This document shows, one piece after another, positions 17,128-27,682 of a stretch of DNA of 64,000 nt. Within the stretch, counting starts at the first letter, position 1. The number at the start of each line of letters is the position of its first letter. Source of the DNA: Pseudomonas sp. LS-2 (GTDB lineage Bacteria > Pseudomonadota > Gammaproteobacteria > Pseudomonadales > Pseudomonadaceae); contig NZ_QXTJ01000002.1 in the NCBI RefSeq assembly GCF_003605735.1, positions 28,238 through 92,237 on the forward strand, given 5' to 3'. Position numbers and translations under genes: made by a program. The notes beneath the pieces were generated by a model. The model did not search any database. It was not told where the DNA came from and saw nothing but the letters and a program-made list of their open reading frames with translations.

Positions 17128-18360
17128 CTACAGCACCTGACCGCGCAACCCGCTCTTCCCGTAAAACGCCACCACCACAAAACACCCCAACGGCAGCAAA
17201 TACGCTACGGCTGTCGAGAAGTGGTCGGCGACCAACCCCATGAAGTACGGCATCAGTGCGCCGCCGACGATGGCCATGATCAAAAACGAACTGCCGCGTT
17301 TGGTGTGAGGACCGAGGTTTTTCACGCCCATGGCGAAGATGGTCGGGAACATGATCGACATGAAGAAAAAGACCGCGATCAACGCCACCACCGACACGCT
17401 TTCCACCCCGCTGACCACCACCGCACACAGCGCGACGTTAATCCACGCATAGACCATCAACAGCCGCTGCGCGGGGATACGGCCCATCAGCCAGGTGCTG
17501 AAGAAGCGCCCGCACATGAAGCAGATCATCGCCACCGACAGCAGATACGCCGCCGTCTGGCTGGTCATGCTCGCCCAGTGTTCGGTGACGTAGTTGATGA
17601 AGAACGCCCCCACTCCCACCTGCGCCGCCACATAGAAAAACTGCGTCACCACGCCGCCGACGAATTCGCGATGCTGCCACAGGGTCTTGCTGTCGCTGCG
17701 CTGGATGTTCGATTCCTGTTCGCGCAGGTCGGGCATTGGCGTGCGGGCGAAGAGGGCAGCGACCAGCAACACGATCACCGCGATGACCACGTAGGTGGTC
17801 TGCAATGAGCTGTTATCGGTTCCGGCATTCGCGCCACCGAAGAACAGCGCGCCGCCGAGCAACGGTCCGACGAACTGGCCGAGACCGTTGAACGACTGCG
17901 CCAGGTTCAGGCGGCGTTCGGCGCCTTTCGGGTCGCCCAGCACCGTAGCGTAGGGGTTAGCTGCGGTCTCCAGACAGCCAAGGCCCAGCGCGATGACGAA
18001 CAGCGCGAAGAGGAAGAACGGGAAGCTCGCGGCATTGGCGGCAGGCATGAACAGCAGCGCGCCCGCCGCATACAGGCACAGCCCCAGCAGAATCCCGGCC
18101 TTGTAGCCGAAGCGATCCATCAGCAGGCCTGCGGGCAGCGCGATGATGAAATACGCGCCGAAATACGCGGCCTGCAACAACCCGGACTGCGCCTTGCTGA
18201 CGTGCAGGGTTTCCTGGAAGTGTTTGTTCAGTACATCCAGCAGGCCATACGACAGGCCCCAGAGGAAAAACAGACTGGTCACCAACATCAGCGCCATGCG
18301 AACCGACGGCTCTGCGTGACGGTACACCTGGGTTTCGACTTTCGTGTCTTTGGTCAACAT
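17128..18360 (-). CDS. fucP: FucP-type L-fucose:H+ symporter (MFS)
   Basis: A 410-residue, 12-TM major facilitator of the FucP branch. Family features include the start SLFFLWGLSYGLLDVLNKHFQETLHVSKAQSGLLQAAYFGAYFIIALPAGLLMDRFGYKAGI, the acidic GLGCLETAANPYATVLGDP in TM4-5 and NGLGQFVGPLLGG. It should bring in L-fucose with a proton across the inner membrane. GGAGAG lies upstream of the ATG. It is followed on the same strand, after a REP hairpin, by the L-fucose catabolic genes read toward it, which supports fucose over other sugars. Confidence 0.88.
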   Translation of the reverse strand: MLTKDTKVETQVYRHAEPSVRMALMLVTSLFFLWGLSYGLLDVLNKHFQETLHVSKAQSGLLQAAYFGAYFIIALPAGLLMDRFGYKAGILLGLCLYAAGALLFMPAANAASFPFFLFALFVIALGLGCLETAANPYATVLGDPKGAERRLNLAQSFNGLGQFVGPLLGGALFFGGANAGTDNSSLQTTYVVIAVIVLLVAALFARTPMPDLREQESNIQRSDSKTLWQHREFVGGVVTQFFYVAAQVGVGAFFINYVTEHWASMTSQTAAYLLSVAMICFMCGRFFSTWLMGRIPAQRLLMVYAWINVALCAVVVSGVESVSVVALIAVFFFMSIMFPTIFAMGVKNLGPHTKRGSSFLIMAIVGGALMPYFMGLVADHFSTAVAYLLPLGCFVVVAFYGKSGLRGQVL

Positions 18361-18435
18361 GACGCTCTCCTATTGTTTTTGTTGGGGCGTGACGCGTTAT
18401 AGAGTGGTGGCATTGTCGTAATGACGGTTGAATCT

Positions 18436-18600
18436 GATTCTGCCCGGAGGGCGTGGGAGCTCTGCTTGCGAGCGATCTGCCGGGTACCGGCAGCAAATCC
18501 TGTATCCTCGATCTGTCAGGAGCACGGTGCGGTCAGGTTCTGCTGCCGGTACCCGGCAGATCGTCAGCAAGCTTGACTCCCACGGCCTCCGGCCAGAATC
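18436..18600. repeat. Long REP-type inverted repeat (~60-nt arms)
   Basis: Arm 18436-18495 (GATTCTGCC...GGGCGTGGGAG...CTGCCGGGTACCGGCAGCA) is nearly complementary to 18541-18600, with a 45-nt loop. Its outer half is related to the repeats in the 53.6-54.1 kb tandem array. It lies between the mutarotase gene and fucP. Confidence 0.8.
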
Positions 18601-18631
18601 AAGGGCAACTGTGCCGACCGGGCTGAACCGG

Positions 18632-20633
<2,002 letters not shown>

Positions 20634-20670
20634 TGTTGTTGTACTCCGTCCGTTGCAACGAGCGACGTTC

Positions 20671-20760
20671 TGTAGGAGCGCGCTTGCCCGCGAATGCGAT
20701 TCGCCTGTGACAAACCGGTCCCCTGATACGCCGTCATCGCGAGCAAGCTCACTCCTACAA
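20671..20760. repeat. REP inverted pair
   Basis: TGTAGGAGCGCGCTTGCCCGCGA and GCGAGCAAGCTCACTCCTACA arms, inside the fucose gene block between dehydratase and lactonase genes. The two arms are related but not identical, so the hairpin is imperfect. Confidence 0.8.
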
Positions 20761-20790
20761 GGGATCGGCGTTGATCAGGTGGAAAGCAGA

Positions 20791-22068
20791 TCAGCCCCGA
20801 TACGCATACGCCTTGCGCGACGCCTCTTTCATCTGAATCGAAAACCCCGGCGCGGTTGGGGGCATGTACGCCGCATCGCGAATCACGCATGGGTCTTCGA
20901 AGTGCTCGTGCAGGTGATCGACGAACTCCACCACCCGGCCCTCATGGGTGCCGGCCAGGCACAGGTAATCGATCATCGACAGGTGTTGCACGTACTCGCA
21001 CAGCCCGACGCCACCGGCATGAGGGCACACCGGAAGATGGTATTTGGCAGCCATCAGCATCACCGCCAGCACCTCGTTGACCCCGCCCAGGCGGCAGGCG
21101 TCGATCTGCACCACATCGATGGCCTCGCGCATGATCAGTTGTTTGAAAACGATGCGGTTCTGGCACATTTCGCCGGTCGCCACTTTCACCGGCGAGACGC
21201 CCAGGCGAATCTTGCGATGACCCTCGACGTCGTCAGGGCTGGTGGGTTCTTCGATGAACCACGGCTTGGCGAACGACAGCTCGCGCACCCAGTCGATGGC
21301 GGCATCGACTTCCCAGACCTGATTGGCATCGATCATCAGATGCCGGTCCGGGCCCAGCACTTCGCGGGCGATCCGTACGCGGCGGATGTCGTCTTGCAGG
21401 TCGCGACCGACCTTGAGTTTGATGTGGGAGAAACCGCCGTCGACCGCTTCCTGACACAGCCGACGCAGTTTGTCGTCGGGGTAGCCAAGCCAGCCTGCGG
21501 ACGTGGTGTAGCAGGGGTAGCCCTCAGCTTTCAGTGACTGAAGACGCTCGGCCTTGCCCTTGGCGCGATCACGCAGCAGGGCCAGTGCTTCGTCCGGGGT
21601 GATGCAGTCGGTGATGTAGCGGAAATCGATGCAACGCACCAGTTGTTCGGGGCTCATGTCGGCCACCAGTTGCCATACCGGTTTGCCTTCGGACTTGGCC
21701 CACAAGTCCCACGCAGCATTGACCACGGCACCGGTGGCCAAGTGAATCGCGCCCTTGTCCGGACCGATCCAGCGCAACTGGCTGTCGCTGGTGACGTGGC
21801 GCCAGAAACGGCCCATGTCTTCGGCGATCCACTCCAGCTTCAGGCCGACCATCACCCCGGACAGCGCCTTGATCGCCGCGCAGCAGATCTCGTTGCCGCG
21901 CCCGATGGTGAAGGTCAGGCCGTGGCCCTGGAGAGTAGGGTGATCGGTTTCCAGAATGACGTACGCCGCCGAGTAATCCGGGTCGGGGTTCATTGCGTCG
22001 GAGCCGTCCAGCGAATCCGAGGTGGGAAAGCGAATGTCTTCAACGCGCAGGGCGGTGATGATGGTCAT
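20791..22068 (-). CDS. L-fuconate dehydratase (enolase superfamily)
   Basis: A 425-residue mandelate racemase-type dehydratase, the length known for L-fuconate dehydratase. It turns L-fuconate into 2-keto-3-deoxy-L-fuconate. Visible active-site elements: the KxK pair HIKLKVGRD, metal ligands in MIDANQVW, FIEEPTSPDD and VATGEMCQNR, and the His in PVCPHAGGVGLCEY. MTIITALRV was taken as the start because AAGGGA precedes it; the frame is open further upstream only as the end of another gene's antisense. Shared pathway context makes the substrate secure. Confidence 0.93.
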   Translation of the reverse strand: MTIITALRVEDIRFPTSDSLDGSDAMNPDPDYSAAYVILETDHPTLQGHGLTFTIGRGNEICCAAIKALSGVMVGLKLEWIAEDMGRFWRHVTSDSQLRWIGPDKGAIHLATGAVVNAAWDLWAKSEGKPVWQLVADMSPEQLVRCIDFRYITDCITPDEALALLRDRAKGKAERLQSLKAEGYPCYTTSAGWLGYPDDKLRRLCQEAVDGGFSHIKLKVGRDLQDDIRRVRIAREVLGPDRHLMIDANQVWEVDAAIDWVRELSFAKPWFIEEPTSPDDVEGHRKIRLGVSPVKVATGEMCQNRIVFKQLIMREAIDVVQIDACRLGGVNEVLAVMLMAAKYHLPVCPHAGGVGLCEYVQHLSMIDYLCLAGTHEGRVVEFVDHLHEHFEDPCVIRDAAYMPPTAPGFSIQMKEASRKAYAYRG

Positions 22069-22136
22069 GGCGGGTCCCTTTGGAATGGTTGTGGGGCAGG
22101 GAAAGACCTGCGGATCGCCGCAGGTCTTCTGCCGGG

Positions 22137-22982
22137 TCAAGCATCGACAGTCAGTTGTTCCTGCTCGCCCAACCCTTCGATACCCAGGCGCATGCGCTGA
22201 CCAGCGCGCAGGAACACCGGCTCCGGCTTGATGCCCAGACCCACGCCCGGCGGGGTGCCGGTGGAAATCACGTCGCCCGGTTGCAGGCTCATGAACTGGC
22301 TGAGGTAGCTGACCAGTTTCGGGATCTGGAAAATCATGGTGCGGGTGCTGCCGTTCTGGTAACGCTTGCCGTCCACTTCCAGCCACAGACTGAGCTGGTG
22401 CGGGTCGGCGATCTCGTCCCGGGTCACCAGCCATGGCCCCATCGGTCCGAAGGTGTCGCAACCCTTACCCTTGTCCCAGGTGCCGCCGCGCTCGATCTGG
22501 AATTCACGCTCGGACACATCGTTGATCACGCAATAGCCCGCCACGTGCTCCATGGCGCTGGCTTCGTCGATGTAGCGTCCGCCTTTGCCGATGACCACGC
22601 CGAGTTCGACTTCCCAGTCGGTTTTCTTCGAGTTGCGCGGGATTTCCACGTTGTCGTTGGGGCCGACAATGGCGCTGGTCCACTTGTTGAAAATGATCGG
22701 CTCTTTGGGAATGTCGGCGCCGGTTTCCGCGGCGTGGTCGGCGTAGTTGAGGCCGATGCAGATGAACTTGCCGACCTGACCGACGCAGGCACCAATGCGT
22801 GGATTGCCCTTGACCAGCGGCAGGCTCGCAGGGTCGAGCGCTTTGAGTTTTGCGATGCTTTCAGGGCTGAGCGCGGCGCCTGAAACGTCGTCGATGAATT
22901 CCGACAGGTCGCGAATGCCACCGTCCTTGTCCAGCAGGCCCGGGAGTTCTTTGCCGGGTTGACCGTAGCGCAGCAGTTTCAT
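22137..22982 (-). CDS. 2,4-diketo-3-deoxy-L-fuconate hydrolase (FAH family)
   Basis: A 281-residue fumarylacetoacetate hydrolase-family protein. Metal ligands are seen in the ExE of DWEVELGVVIGK (residues ~123-134) and Asp in CVINDVSEREFQ, with family blocks FICIGLNYADHAAETG and VISTGTPPGVGLG. In the L-fucose pathway this enzyme cleaves 2,4-diketo-3-deoxy-L-fuconate to pyruvate and L-lactate. It is closely related to proteins annotated ureidoglycolate lyase, but the neighbours fix the fucose role. GAGGACACCCC lies before the ATG. Confidence 0.88.
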   Translation of the reverse strand: MKLLRYGQPGKELPGLLDKDGGIRDLSEFIDDVSGAALSPESIAKLKALDPASLPLVKGNPRIGACVGQVGKFICIGLNYADHAAETGADIPKEPIIFNKWTSAIVGPNDNVEIPRNSKKTDWEVELGVVIGKGGRYIDEASAMEHVAGYCVINDVSEREFQIERGGTWDKGKGCDTFGPMGPWLVTRDEIADPHQLSLWLEVDGKRYQNGSTRTMIFQIPKLVSYLSQFMSLQPGDVISTGTPPGVGLGIKPEPVFLRAGQRMRLGIEGLGEQEQLTVDA

Positions 22983-23028
22983 GGGGTGTCCTCGTTTGAA
23001 TGATTAATCAGAATGGAGTGTCAGCCCG

Positions 23029-23115
23029 TGTAGGCGTGCTTGCTCGCGATGGCGTCGTATCAGCCATTGCTTGCGAAACAGGCATATCGCATCGCGAGCA
23101 AGCTCACGCCTACAG
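23029..23115. repeat. REP inverted pair
   Basis: TGTAGGCGTGCTTGCTCGCGAT and ATCGCGAGCAAGCTCACGCCTACA face each other around a ~40-nt spacer, between the SDR and hydrolase genes of the fucose block. Confidence 0.82.
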
Positions 23116-23138
23116 GGGGCAGGCCGGCGCGGGGGAAT

Positions 23139-23879
23139 TCAGTTACTCCACCCACCGTCGATGATCTGCGCCGTACCCGTGGTGAAGCCGCTGGCCGACG
23201 AGCCGAGATACAGCGCCAGTTGCGCGATCTCTTCAGGCGTTCCCAGACGCCCCATGGGCTGACGCGCCTCGAACGCCGCATAGACTTGCGCCTCATCGCG
23301 ATGTTCGCGGGCTGCCTGTTCGGCCACGCGCTGACGCAGCGACGGGGATTCCACGGTGCCGGGGCAGATGCAGTTGCAGCGGATGTTCTGCCCGACGAAA
23401 TCGGCAGCCACCGAGCGGGTGATGCCGATCACCGCAGCCTTGCTGGCGCAGTAGGCAAAACGATTGGGGACGCCCTTGATCGCCGAGGCCACCGACGACA
23501 TGTTGATGATCGAGCCGCCGCCATTGGCGAGCATCGCCGGCAAGAAGGCGCGGATCATCTTGTACATGGCCGTGACGTTGAGGTCGAAGGCGGAGCTCCA
23601 GTCCTTGTCGGAGCATTCGAGAATGTTGCCGCTGTGCACCACACCCGCGCAGTTGAACAGCACGTCCAGCGCGCCGATCTCGGCAGCCAGGCGCTCGATG
23701 GCGGCGTGGTCGGTGACGTCCAGAACGTGTTTGTGTACGCCTTGCAGGCTGTCCAGCGCGGCGCCGTTGATATCGACGGCGAAGACTTCCGCGCCCGCAT
23801 TCAGGTAAGCCTCGACACTGGCTTGACCGATGCCCTGGGCGGCGGCGGTGATGAGCACTCGCTTACCGGTGAGGTCCAT
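23139..23879 (-). CDS. 2-keto-3-deoxy-L-fuconate dehydrogenase (SDR family)
   Basis: A 246-residue SDR. Cofactor motif ITAAAQGIGQAS (residues ~10-21), NCAG near residue 81, catalytic Ser in NMSSVAS and Tyr-Lys in YCASKAA. Small SDRs of this type beside fuconate dehydratase oxidise 2-keto-3-deoxy-L-fuconate to the 2,4-diketo acid with NAD. ATG 23879 gives the usual N-terminus MDLTGKRVLIT and has an AAGGGA ribosome site; the longer open frame upstream covers the operators and is not used. It is the first gene after the divergent regulator. Confidence 0.88.
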   Translation of the reverse strand: MDLTGKRVLITAAAQGIGQASVEAYLNAGAEVFAVDINGAALDSLQGVHKHVLDVTDHAAIERLAAEIGALDVLFNCAGVVHSGNILECSDKDWSSAFDLNVTAMYKMIRAFLPAMLANGGGSIINMSSVASAIKGVPNRFAYCASKAAVIGITRSVAADFVGQNIRCNCICPGTVESPSLRQRVAEQAAREHRDEAQVYAAFEARQPMGRLGTPEEIAQLALYLGSSASGFTTGTAQIIDGGWSN

Positions 23880-23921
23880 GATGAATCCCTTGTTTTTATA
23901 GTGAGAAACGGGCGTGTCAGG

Positions 23922-23940
23922 TCCAATGGTCAGGCCATTG
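23922..23940. promoter_or_regulatory. Operator 1 of the fucose regulator
   Basis: TCCAATGGTCAGGCCATTG, a dyad (CAATGG-N5-CCATTG) with the FadR-family core TGGTCAGGCCA. It is 42 nt upstream of the dehydrogenase start and identical to the copy at 24013-24031. Confidence 0.8.
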
Positions 23941-24012
23941 CAGGCGCAGTGAGGGATGTTTTGGCACACGCTCAACCCCGAGAGGTTTGCTATCATCCGT
24001 TCATTGCAGCGA

Positions 24013-24031
24013 TCCAATGGTCAGGCCATTG
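24013..24031. promoter_or_regulatory. Operator 2 of the fucose regulator
   Basis: The second exact copy of TCCAATGGTCAGGCCATTG; here the dyad extends to CCAATGG-N5-CCATTGG (24014-24032). Start-to-start distance to operator 1 is 91 nt. It is 84 nt upstream of the regulator's ATG, consistent with autoregulation and control of both divergent promoters. Confidence 0.8.
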
Positions 24032-24114
24032 GTCCTGTTTTTAGCACTTGTCTGCGACCGCAACAAGGTCATTTTCCTGCAGGACCGCAATTTTCATTTT
24101 CGAGCTGAGTTCCG

Positions 24115-24876
24115 ATGCCAATCCAAGCTATTGATAACCAGAGGCTTTACCGCCAGATCGCCGATCAGCTGCGAGCCTTGATCGACAGCGGGGAATTTCC
24201 CCCCGGCAGCCGTCTGCCAGCCGAGCGTGAACTGGCCAAGATGCTGGGCGTGAGCCGCGCCTCGGTGCGCGAGGCGATGATTGCGCTGGAAGTGATCGGG
24301 CTTGTGGATGTGCGGGTGGGCAACGGGGTGCTGGTCTGCGAGCCTGCGCTGCAGTTGCTGTCCGATGAACCGGTGATGAAACAGGCGACTCGCGATCAGT
24401 GGAAAGACCTCGATCCCGAGCTGGGCATCGACGTGGATTTCAACGCTGAAATTCCGCCGTTTGCCCTGTTGCAGGCGCGCCGTCTGATCGAACCGGAGAC
24501 CGCCGCGCTGGCCGCGCAGAACGCCAGCGAGGATGAACTCGAATCGATCCGCGCCGCGTTCGAGCGCAACACCCACGACAACCGCGAGCATTCCCACACC
24601 CACCCTGGTGACCGGCTGTTCCACATTCGCATCGCCCAGGCCTCGGGCAATCCCGCCTACGCGCTGATGATCCAGCACTTGCTCGGGCATCAGTACGGCA
24701 GCATGTTCCAGCGTCTTCAAGCGCACTACACGTCGGATGACATGCCGTTTCGCTCGGAGCATGAGCATCGGTTGATCCTGCAAGCGCTGGAAAGCCGCGA
24801 CCCCGAAGCGGCGCGGCAAGCGATGGCGGATCACCTGGATGAAGTGATCCGGATATTCAGTCGGGGCGGGGTGTGA
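24115..24876 (+). CDS. FadR-subfamily GntR regulator of L-fucose catabolism
   Basis: A 253-residue regulator: winged HTH at residues ~8-72 (YRQIADQLRALIDSGEFPPGSRLPAERELAKMLGVSRASVREAMIALEVIGL), then an all-helical FCD effector domain (~115-245) with the metal-binding Asp and His pattern (HPGDRLFHIRIAQ, QHLLGHQYG, RSEHEHRLIL). Such proteins usually repress sugar-acid genes until an acid intermediate binds. It is divergent from the fucose genes and two copies of a TGGTCAGGCCA dyad lie between them. The effector is probably a fucose-derived acid or ketoacid, which is inference. Confidence 0.9.
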   Translation: MPIQAIDNQRLYRQIADQLRALIDSGEFPPGSRLPAERELAKMLGVSRASVREAMIALEVIGLVDVRVGNGVLVCEPALQLLSDEPVMKQATRDQWKDLDPELGIDVDFNAEIPPFALLQARRLIEPETAALAAQNASEDELESIRAAFERNTHDNREHSHTHPGDRLFHIRIAQASGNPAYALMIQHLLGHQYGSMFQRLQAHYTSDDMPFRSEHEHRLILQALESRDPEAARQAMADHLDEVIRIFSRGGV

Positions 24877-24900
24877 TGGAGAGTTCTTTCTGCCTGAAAC

Positions 24901-24964
24901 CTGTAGCACGGCTTGCCTGCGGCGTGCTTGGGATCGCTACCGCCGGCAAGCCGTGCTGCTACAG
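24901..24964. repeat. REP inverted pair
   Basis: CTGTAGCACGGCTTGCC and GGCAAGCCGTGCTGCTACAG arms form a hairpin between the convergent GntR and SDR genes; it may also act as a bidirectional transcription end. Confidence 0.8.
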
Positions 24965-24988
24965 ATGATCGTCGCGAGACAGGGTAAA

Positions 24989-25822
24989 TCAGCCATCCGT
25001 AGACCGCGTCACCTCTTCCCACGCCGCAATCTCGGACTCCAGCAGCGCCAGTTTATCCCGCACCAGCTTCAACGCATCAGACCCGAGCAACAAATGCGCA
25101 GGCGGGTTTTCGCTGTCGATCAGCTTCAGCATCGCGTTCGCGGCTTTCACCGGATCGCCGATCTGCTTGCCGCTGCGCTCTTCGCGGGCCTTGCGAATCG
25201 GGTTGAAGCTTTCGTCGTAATCGGCGATCTGCCGCGCTGTGCGTTGCATCGAGCGTCCTGCCCAATCAGTACGAAATCCGCCCGGCGCCACCGCTGTGAC
25301 GTGCACGTTGAACGGCTTCAATTCCTTGCCCAACGCTTCGGAAATGCCTTCCAGCGCGAACTTGCTGCCGTTGTAGTAGGCGATGCCCGGCATGGTGATA
25401 AAGCCGCCCATGGAGGTGATGTTGAGAATGTGGCCCTTGCGGCGCTGCCGGAACAGCGGTACGAACGCCTTGGTGACCGCCACCGCGCCGAACACGTTGA
25501 CGTCGAACTGACGGCGCAGTTCGTCCATTGACGACTCTTCGAGAATGCCTTCGTGGCCGTAGCCTGCGTTATTGACCAGCACATCCACCGGGCCGAAGGC
25601 GGTGTCAACGTCATTGATCACGCTGTCGATGGCGTCGAACTCGGTCACGTCCAGCAGCACGCCATGGGCACGGCCCTGGGCCTGAGCTTCGAACTCGGCC
25701 AGCGCTTGCTGGGTGCGCAGGGTGCCGATGACGGTGTGCCCGGCGGCCAGGGCCTGGGCGGCGAGCGCTTTGCCGAAGCCACTGCTGACGCCGGTGATGA
25801 ACAGGGTTTTTGTCGTACTCAT
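24989..25822 (-). CDS. SDR-family oxidoreductase, substrate unknown
   Basis: A 277-residue classical SDR: FITGVSSGFGKALA at the N-terminus, NNAGYGHEG near residue 84, Ser in NITSMGGF and Tyr-Lys in YYNGSKFALEG. It belongs to the group often labelled oxidoreductase/short-chain dehydrogenase of 270-280 residues. MSTTKTLF was chosen as start because GAGGAAAACCCC stands before it. No neighbour suggests a pathway; it is convergent to the fucose regulator and stands alone between REP hairpins. Confidence 0.85.
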   Translation of the reverse strand: MSTTKTLFITGVSSGFGKALAAQALAAGHTVIGTLRTQQALAEFEAQAQGRAHGVLLDVTEFDAIDSVINDVDTAFGPVDVLVNNAGYGHEGILEESSMDELRRQFDVNVFGAVAVTKAFVPLFRQRRKGHILNITSMGGFITMPGIAYYNGSKFALEGISEALGKELKPFNVHVTAVAPGGFRTDWAGRSMQRTARQIADYDESFNPIRKAREERSGKQIGDPVKAANAMLKLIDSENPPAHLLLGSDALKLVRDKLALLESEIAAWEEVTRSTDG

Positions 25823-25952
25823 GGGGTTTTCCTCACGGGGCAGGTGTCGATGCTTGATCACGCCATGTTAGGAACCTTGGGCCGAAGAACGCTGTACCAG
25901 TTCTCCGGAATGATTGCCTGATTCTGCTTCGTAGCCTTCATGACCACACGGC

Positions 25953-25985
25953 CCCTGTAGCCGCCCGGCCGGACTGCTACAGGAG
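25953..25985. repeat. Short palindromic REP-type element
   Basis: CCTGTAGCCGCC...GACTGCTACAGG forms a compact hairpin between the DHA2 pump gene and the SDR gene. Confidence 0.6.
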
Positions 25986-25998
25986 CCGGGACTGAGCG

Positions 25999-27393
25999 TC
26001 AGGCGCGGGGGTTGGCCGTGTTCTGGGTCACCAGGCGCAATCCACTCGCCACGCTGCCCACCGCCGCAAACCCTGCACCGATGCTCAACGCCAGCACCGG
26101 CCCATGCTCGCTGGAAATCCCGAAGCTCAAGGCCACCAGCGCCGCGCCGGTCGCCTGACCGATCAAACGGGCTGTGGCAATGGTGCCACTGGCGCCGCTG
26201 GAGCGCTCTTTCGGGGCGCTGGTCATCAGGGCTTTCTGGTTCGGCGCCTGGAAAAAACCGAAGCCGATGCCACACAGAATCATCCGCGCGCCGATGGAAA
26301 TGACGCTGGCGTCGGCCGGCATTGTCGCCAGCGAAATCATCCCCGCGCAGAGAATCGCCAACCCGATACCGCCGAGCAGGCCCGGCGCGTAACGGTCGGA
26401 CATGCGCCCGGCAAGGGGCGCGATCATCGCCACCACCACCGACCACGGCGTCATCAGAAAGCCGGTCTGCACCGGGTCGCGACCCAGCGTGGTTTCGAAG
26501 AAGAACGGCAGCGACACGAACGCCAGCCCCTGAGTGGCGAACGAGCAGAATGCGGTCAGTGCCGACAACGCGAACATCGGGCGTTTGAGCAGGTCCAGCG
26601 GGAACATCGGCGCCGGGTGCCCGGCCTCGCGCCTGAGCATCGCCGCGCCGCCGACAAGAAACACCGCCAGCGCAATCAACACGCTGCTCATCGAACCCAG
26701 TTGCGAGGCCTGGCTCAGCGCGAAGATCAATGCGCCGAAGGTGATGACGTTTAGGACCGCCGTCACCCGGTCAAAAGTCAGGCTGCCGGGTTGGGTGACC
26801 GGTAATGAGTTCCAGGCGAAGACCAGCGCGAAGACGCCGATGGGCAGGTTGATCGCAAACAGCCACGGCCAGTTCGCCACCGACAGCACCAGCGAGGCGA
26901 TGGTGGGGCCGACCGAGAACGAGACGCCGACTACCAGCGCGTTCATGCCCAGACCCCGGCCAAGCCGTTCCCGGGGGAAGATCGAGCTGATCAGCCCGGC
27001 GTTGACGCTCATGATCGCGCTGGCGCCCAGGCCCTGGAGCACGCGGGCGATGGTCAGGGTCGGCAGCGACCAGGCGAAGGTGCACAGCGCTGAGGACAGG
27101 ACGAACAGCATCAGCCCGCCGAGGTAAACCTTGCGCTGACCAAGCACACCGCCCAGCGCCGCGAGGGGCAAGAGTGTGGCGACAGCGGCGAGCTGGTAGG
27201 CGTTGATAATCCATACCGACGCAGCGGGAGATGCGTTGAGGTCGGCGGCTATGGTCGGCAGCGCAGTATTGGCGATGGCCGTGTCGAGTGTCGCCAGGGC
27301 TATGGACAGCAGAATCGCTACCATGCCGCGGAATTCGCGAGGGGTGAGCTTATCGTTGAGGCGCGGGGAATCCTGAGTGGCGGGCTGGACCAT
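25999..27393 (-). CDS. MFS efflux transporter, DHA2 family (14 TM)
   Basis: A 464-residue drug:H+ antiporter-type permease. Motif A-like and motif C segments are visible (LDTAIANTALPTIAADL at residues ~36-52; VLQGLGASAIMSVNAGLISSIFPRERLGRGLGMNALVVGVSFSVGPTIASLVL). About 14 hydrophobic segments fit the DHA2/EmrB-like group exporting drugs, dyes or metabolites. ATG 27393 (MVQPATQ) is preferred; a TTG 9 nt earlier is possible. The substrate cannot be told, and no regulator or adaptor is adjacent. Confidence 0.86.
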   Translation of the reverse strand: MVQPATQDSPRLNDKLTPREFRGMVAILLSIALATLDTAIANTALPTIAADLNASPAASVWIINAYQLAAVATLLPLAALGGVLGQRKVYLGGLMLFVLSSALCTFAWSLPTLTIARVLQGLGASAIMSVNAGLISSIFPRERLGRGLGMNALVVGVSFSVGPTIASLVLSVANWPWLFAINLPIGVFALVFAWNSLPVTQPGSLTFDRVTAVLNVITFGALIFALSQASQLGSMSSVLIALAVFLVGGAAMLRREAGHPAPMFPLDLLKRPMFALSALTAFCSFATQGLAFVSLPFFFETTLGRDPVQTGFLMTPWSVVVAMIAPLAGRMSDRYAPGLLGGIGLAILCAGMISLATMPADASVISIGARMILCGIGFGFFQAPNQKALMTSAPKERSSGASGTIATARLIGQATGAALVALSFGISSEHGPVLALSIGAGFAAVGSVASGLRLVTQNTANPRA

Positions 27394-27552
27394 TATCGAC
27401 AACGCTCCGGGGGGAATCTGCAGGCAGGTCTGCGTGGGCAGACGAAAGCGTGATGGTGCCGGTTTGTTAGGGGGCTATGCAATGGGCAAAGGCTTGATTC
27501 GGAGCGGATGGAGTGGGTCGGCGGCGATATTTAATGGGCTTGGGATGGCAGT

Positions 27553-27623
27553 TCCTTGCACCTCCTGTGGGGAGCCTGCTTGGCGCAATCCTGTGGGGGC
27601 CAGCAAGCCGGCGCCCACAAGGA
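27553..27623. repeat. Imperfect palindrome in the 27.4-27.7 kb gap
   Basis: CCTGTGGGGAGCCTGCTTGGC and GCCAGCAAGCCGGCGCCCACAAGG pair imperfectly. The remaining ~280-nt gap between the DHA2 gene and the small repetitive protein gene shows no gene. Confidence 0.55.
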
Positions 27624-27682
27624 CATTCGCCGTTCAGTCAAGCAGTCAACTTTGGTCGGGGTTTAGAACCGCCTGTCAGTCG

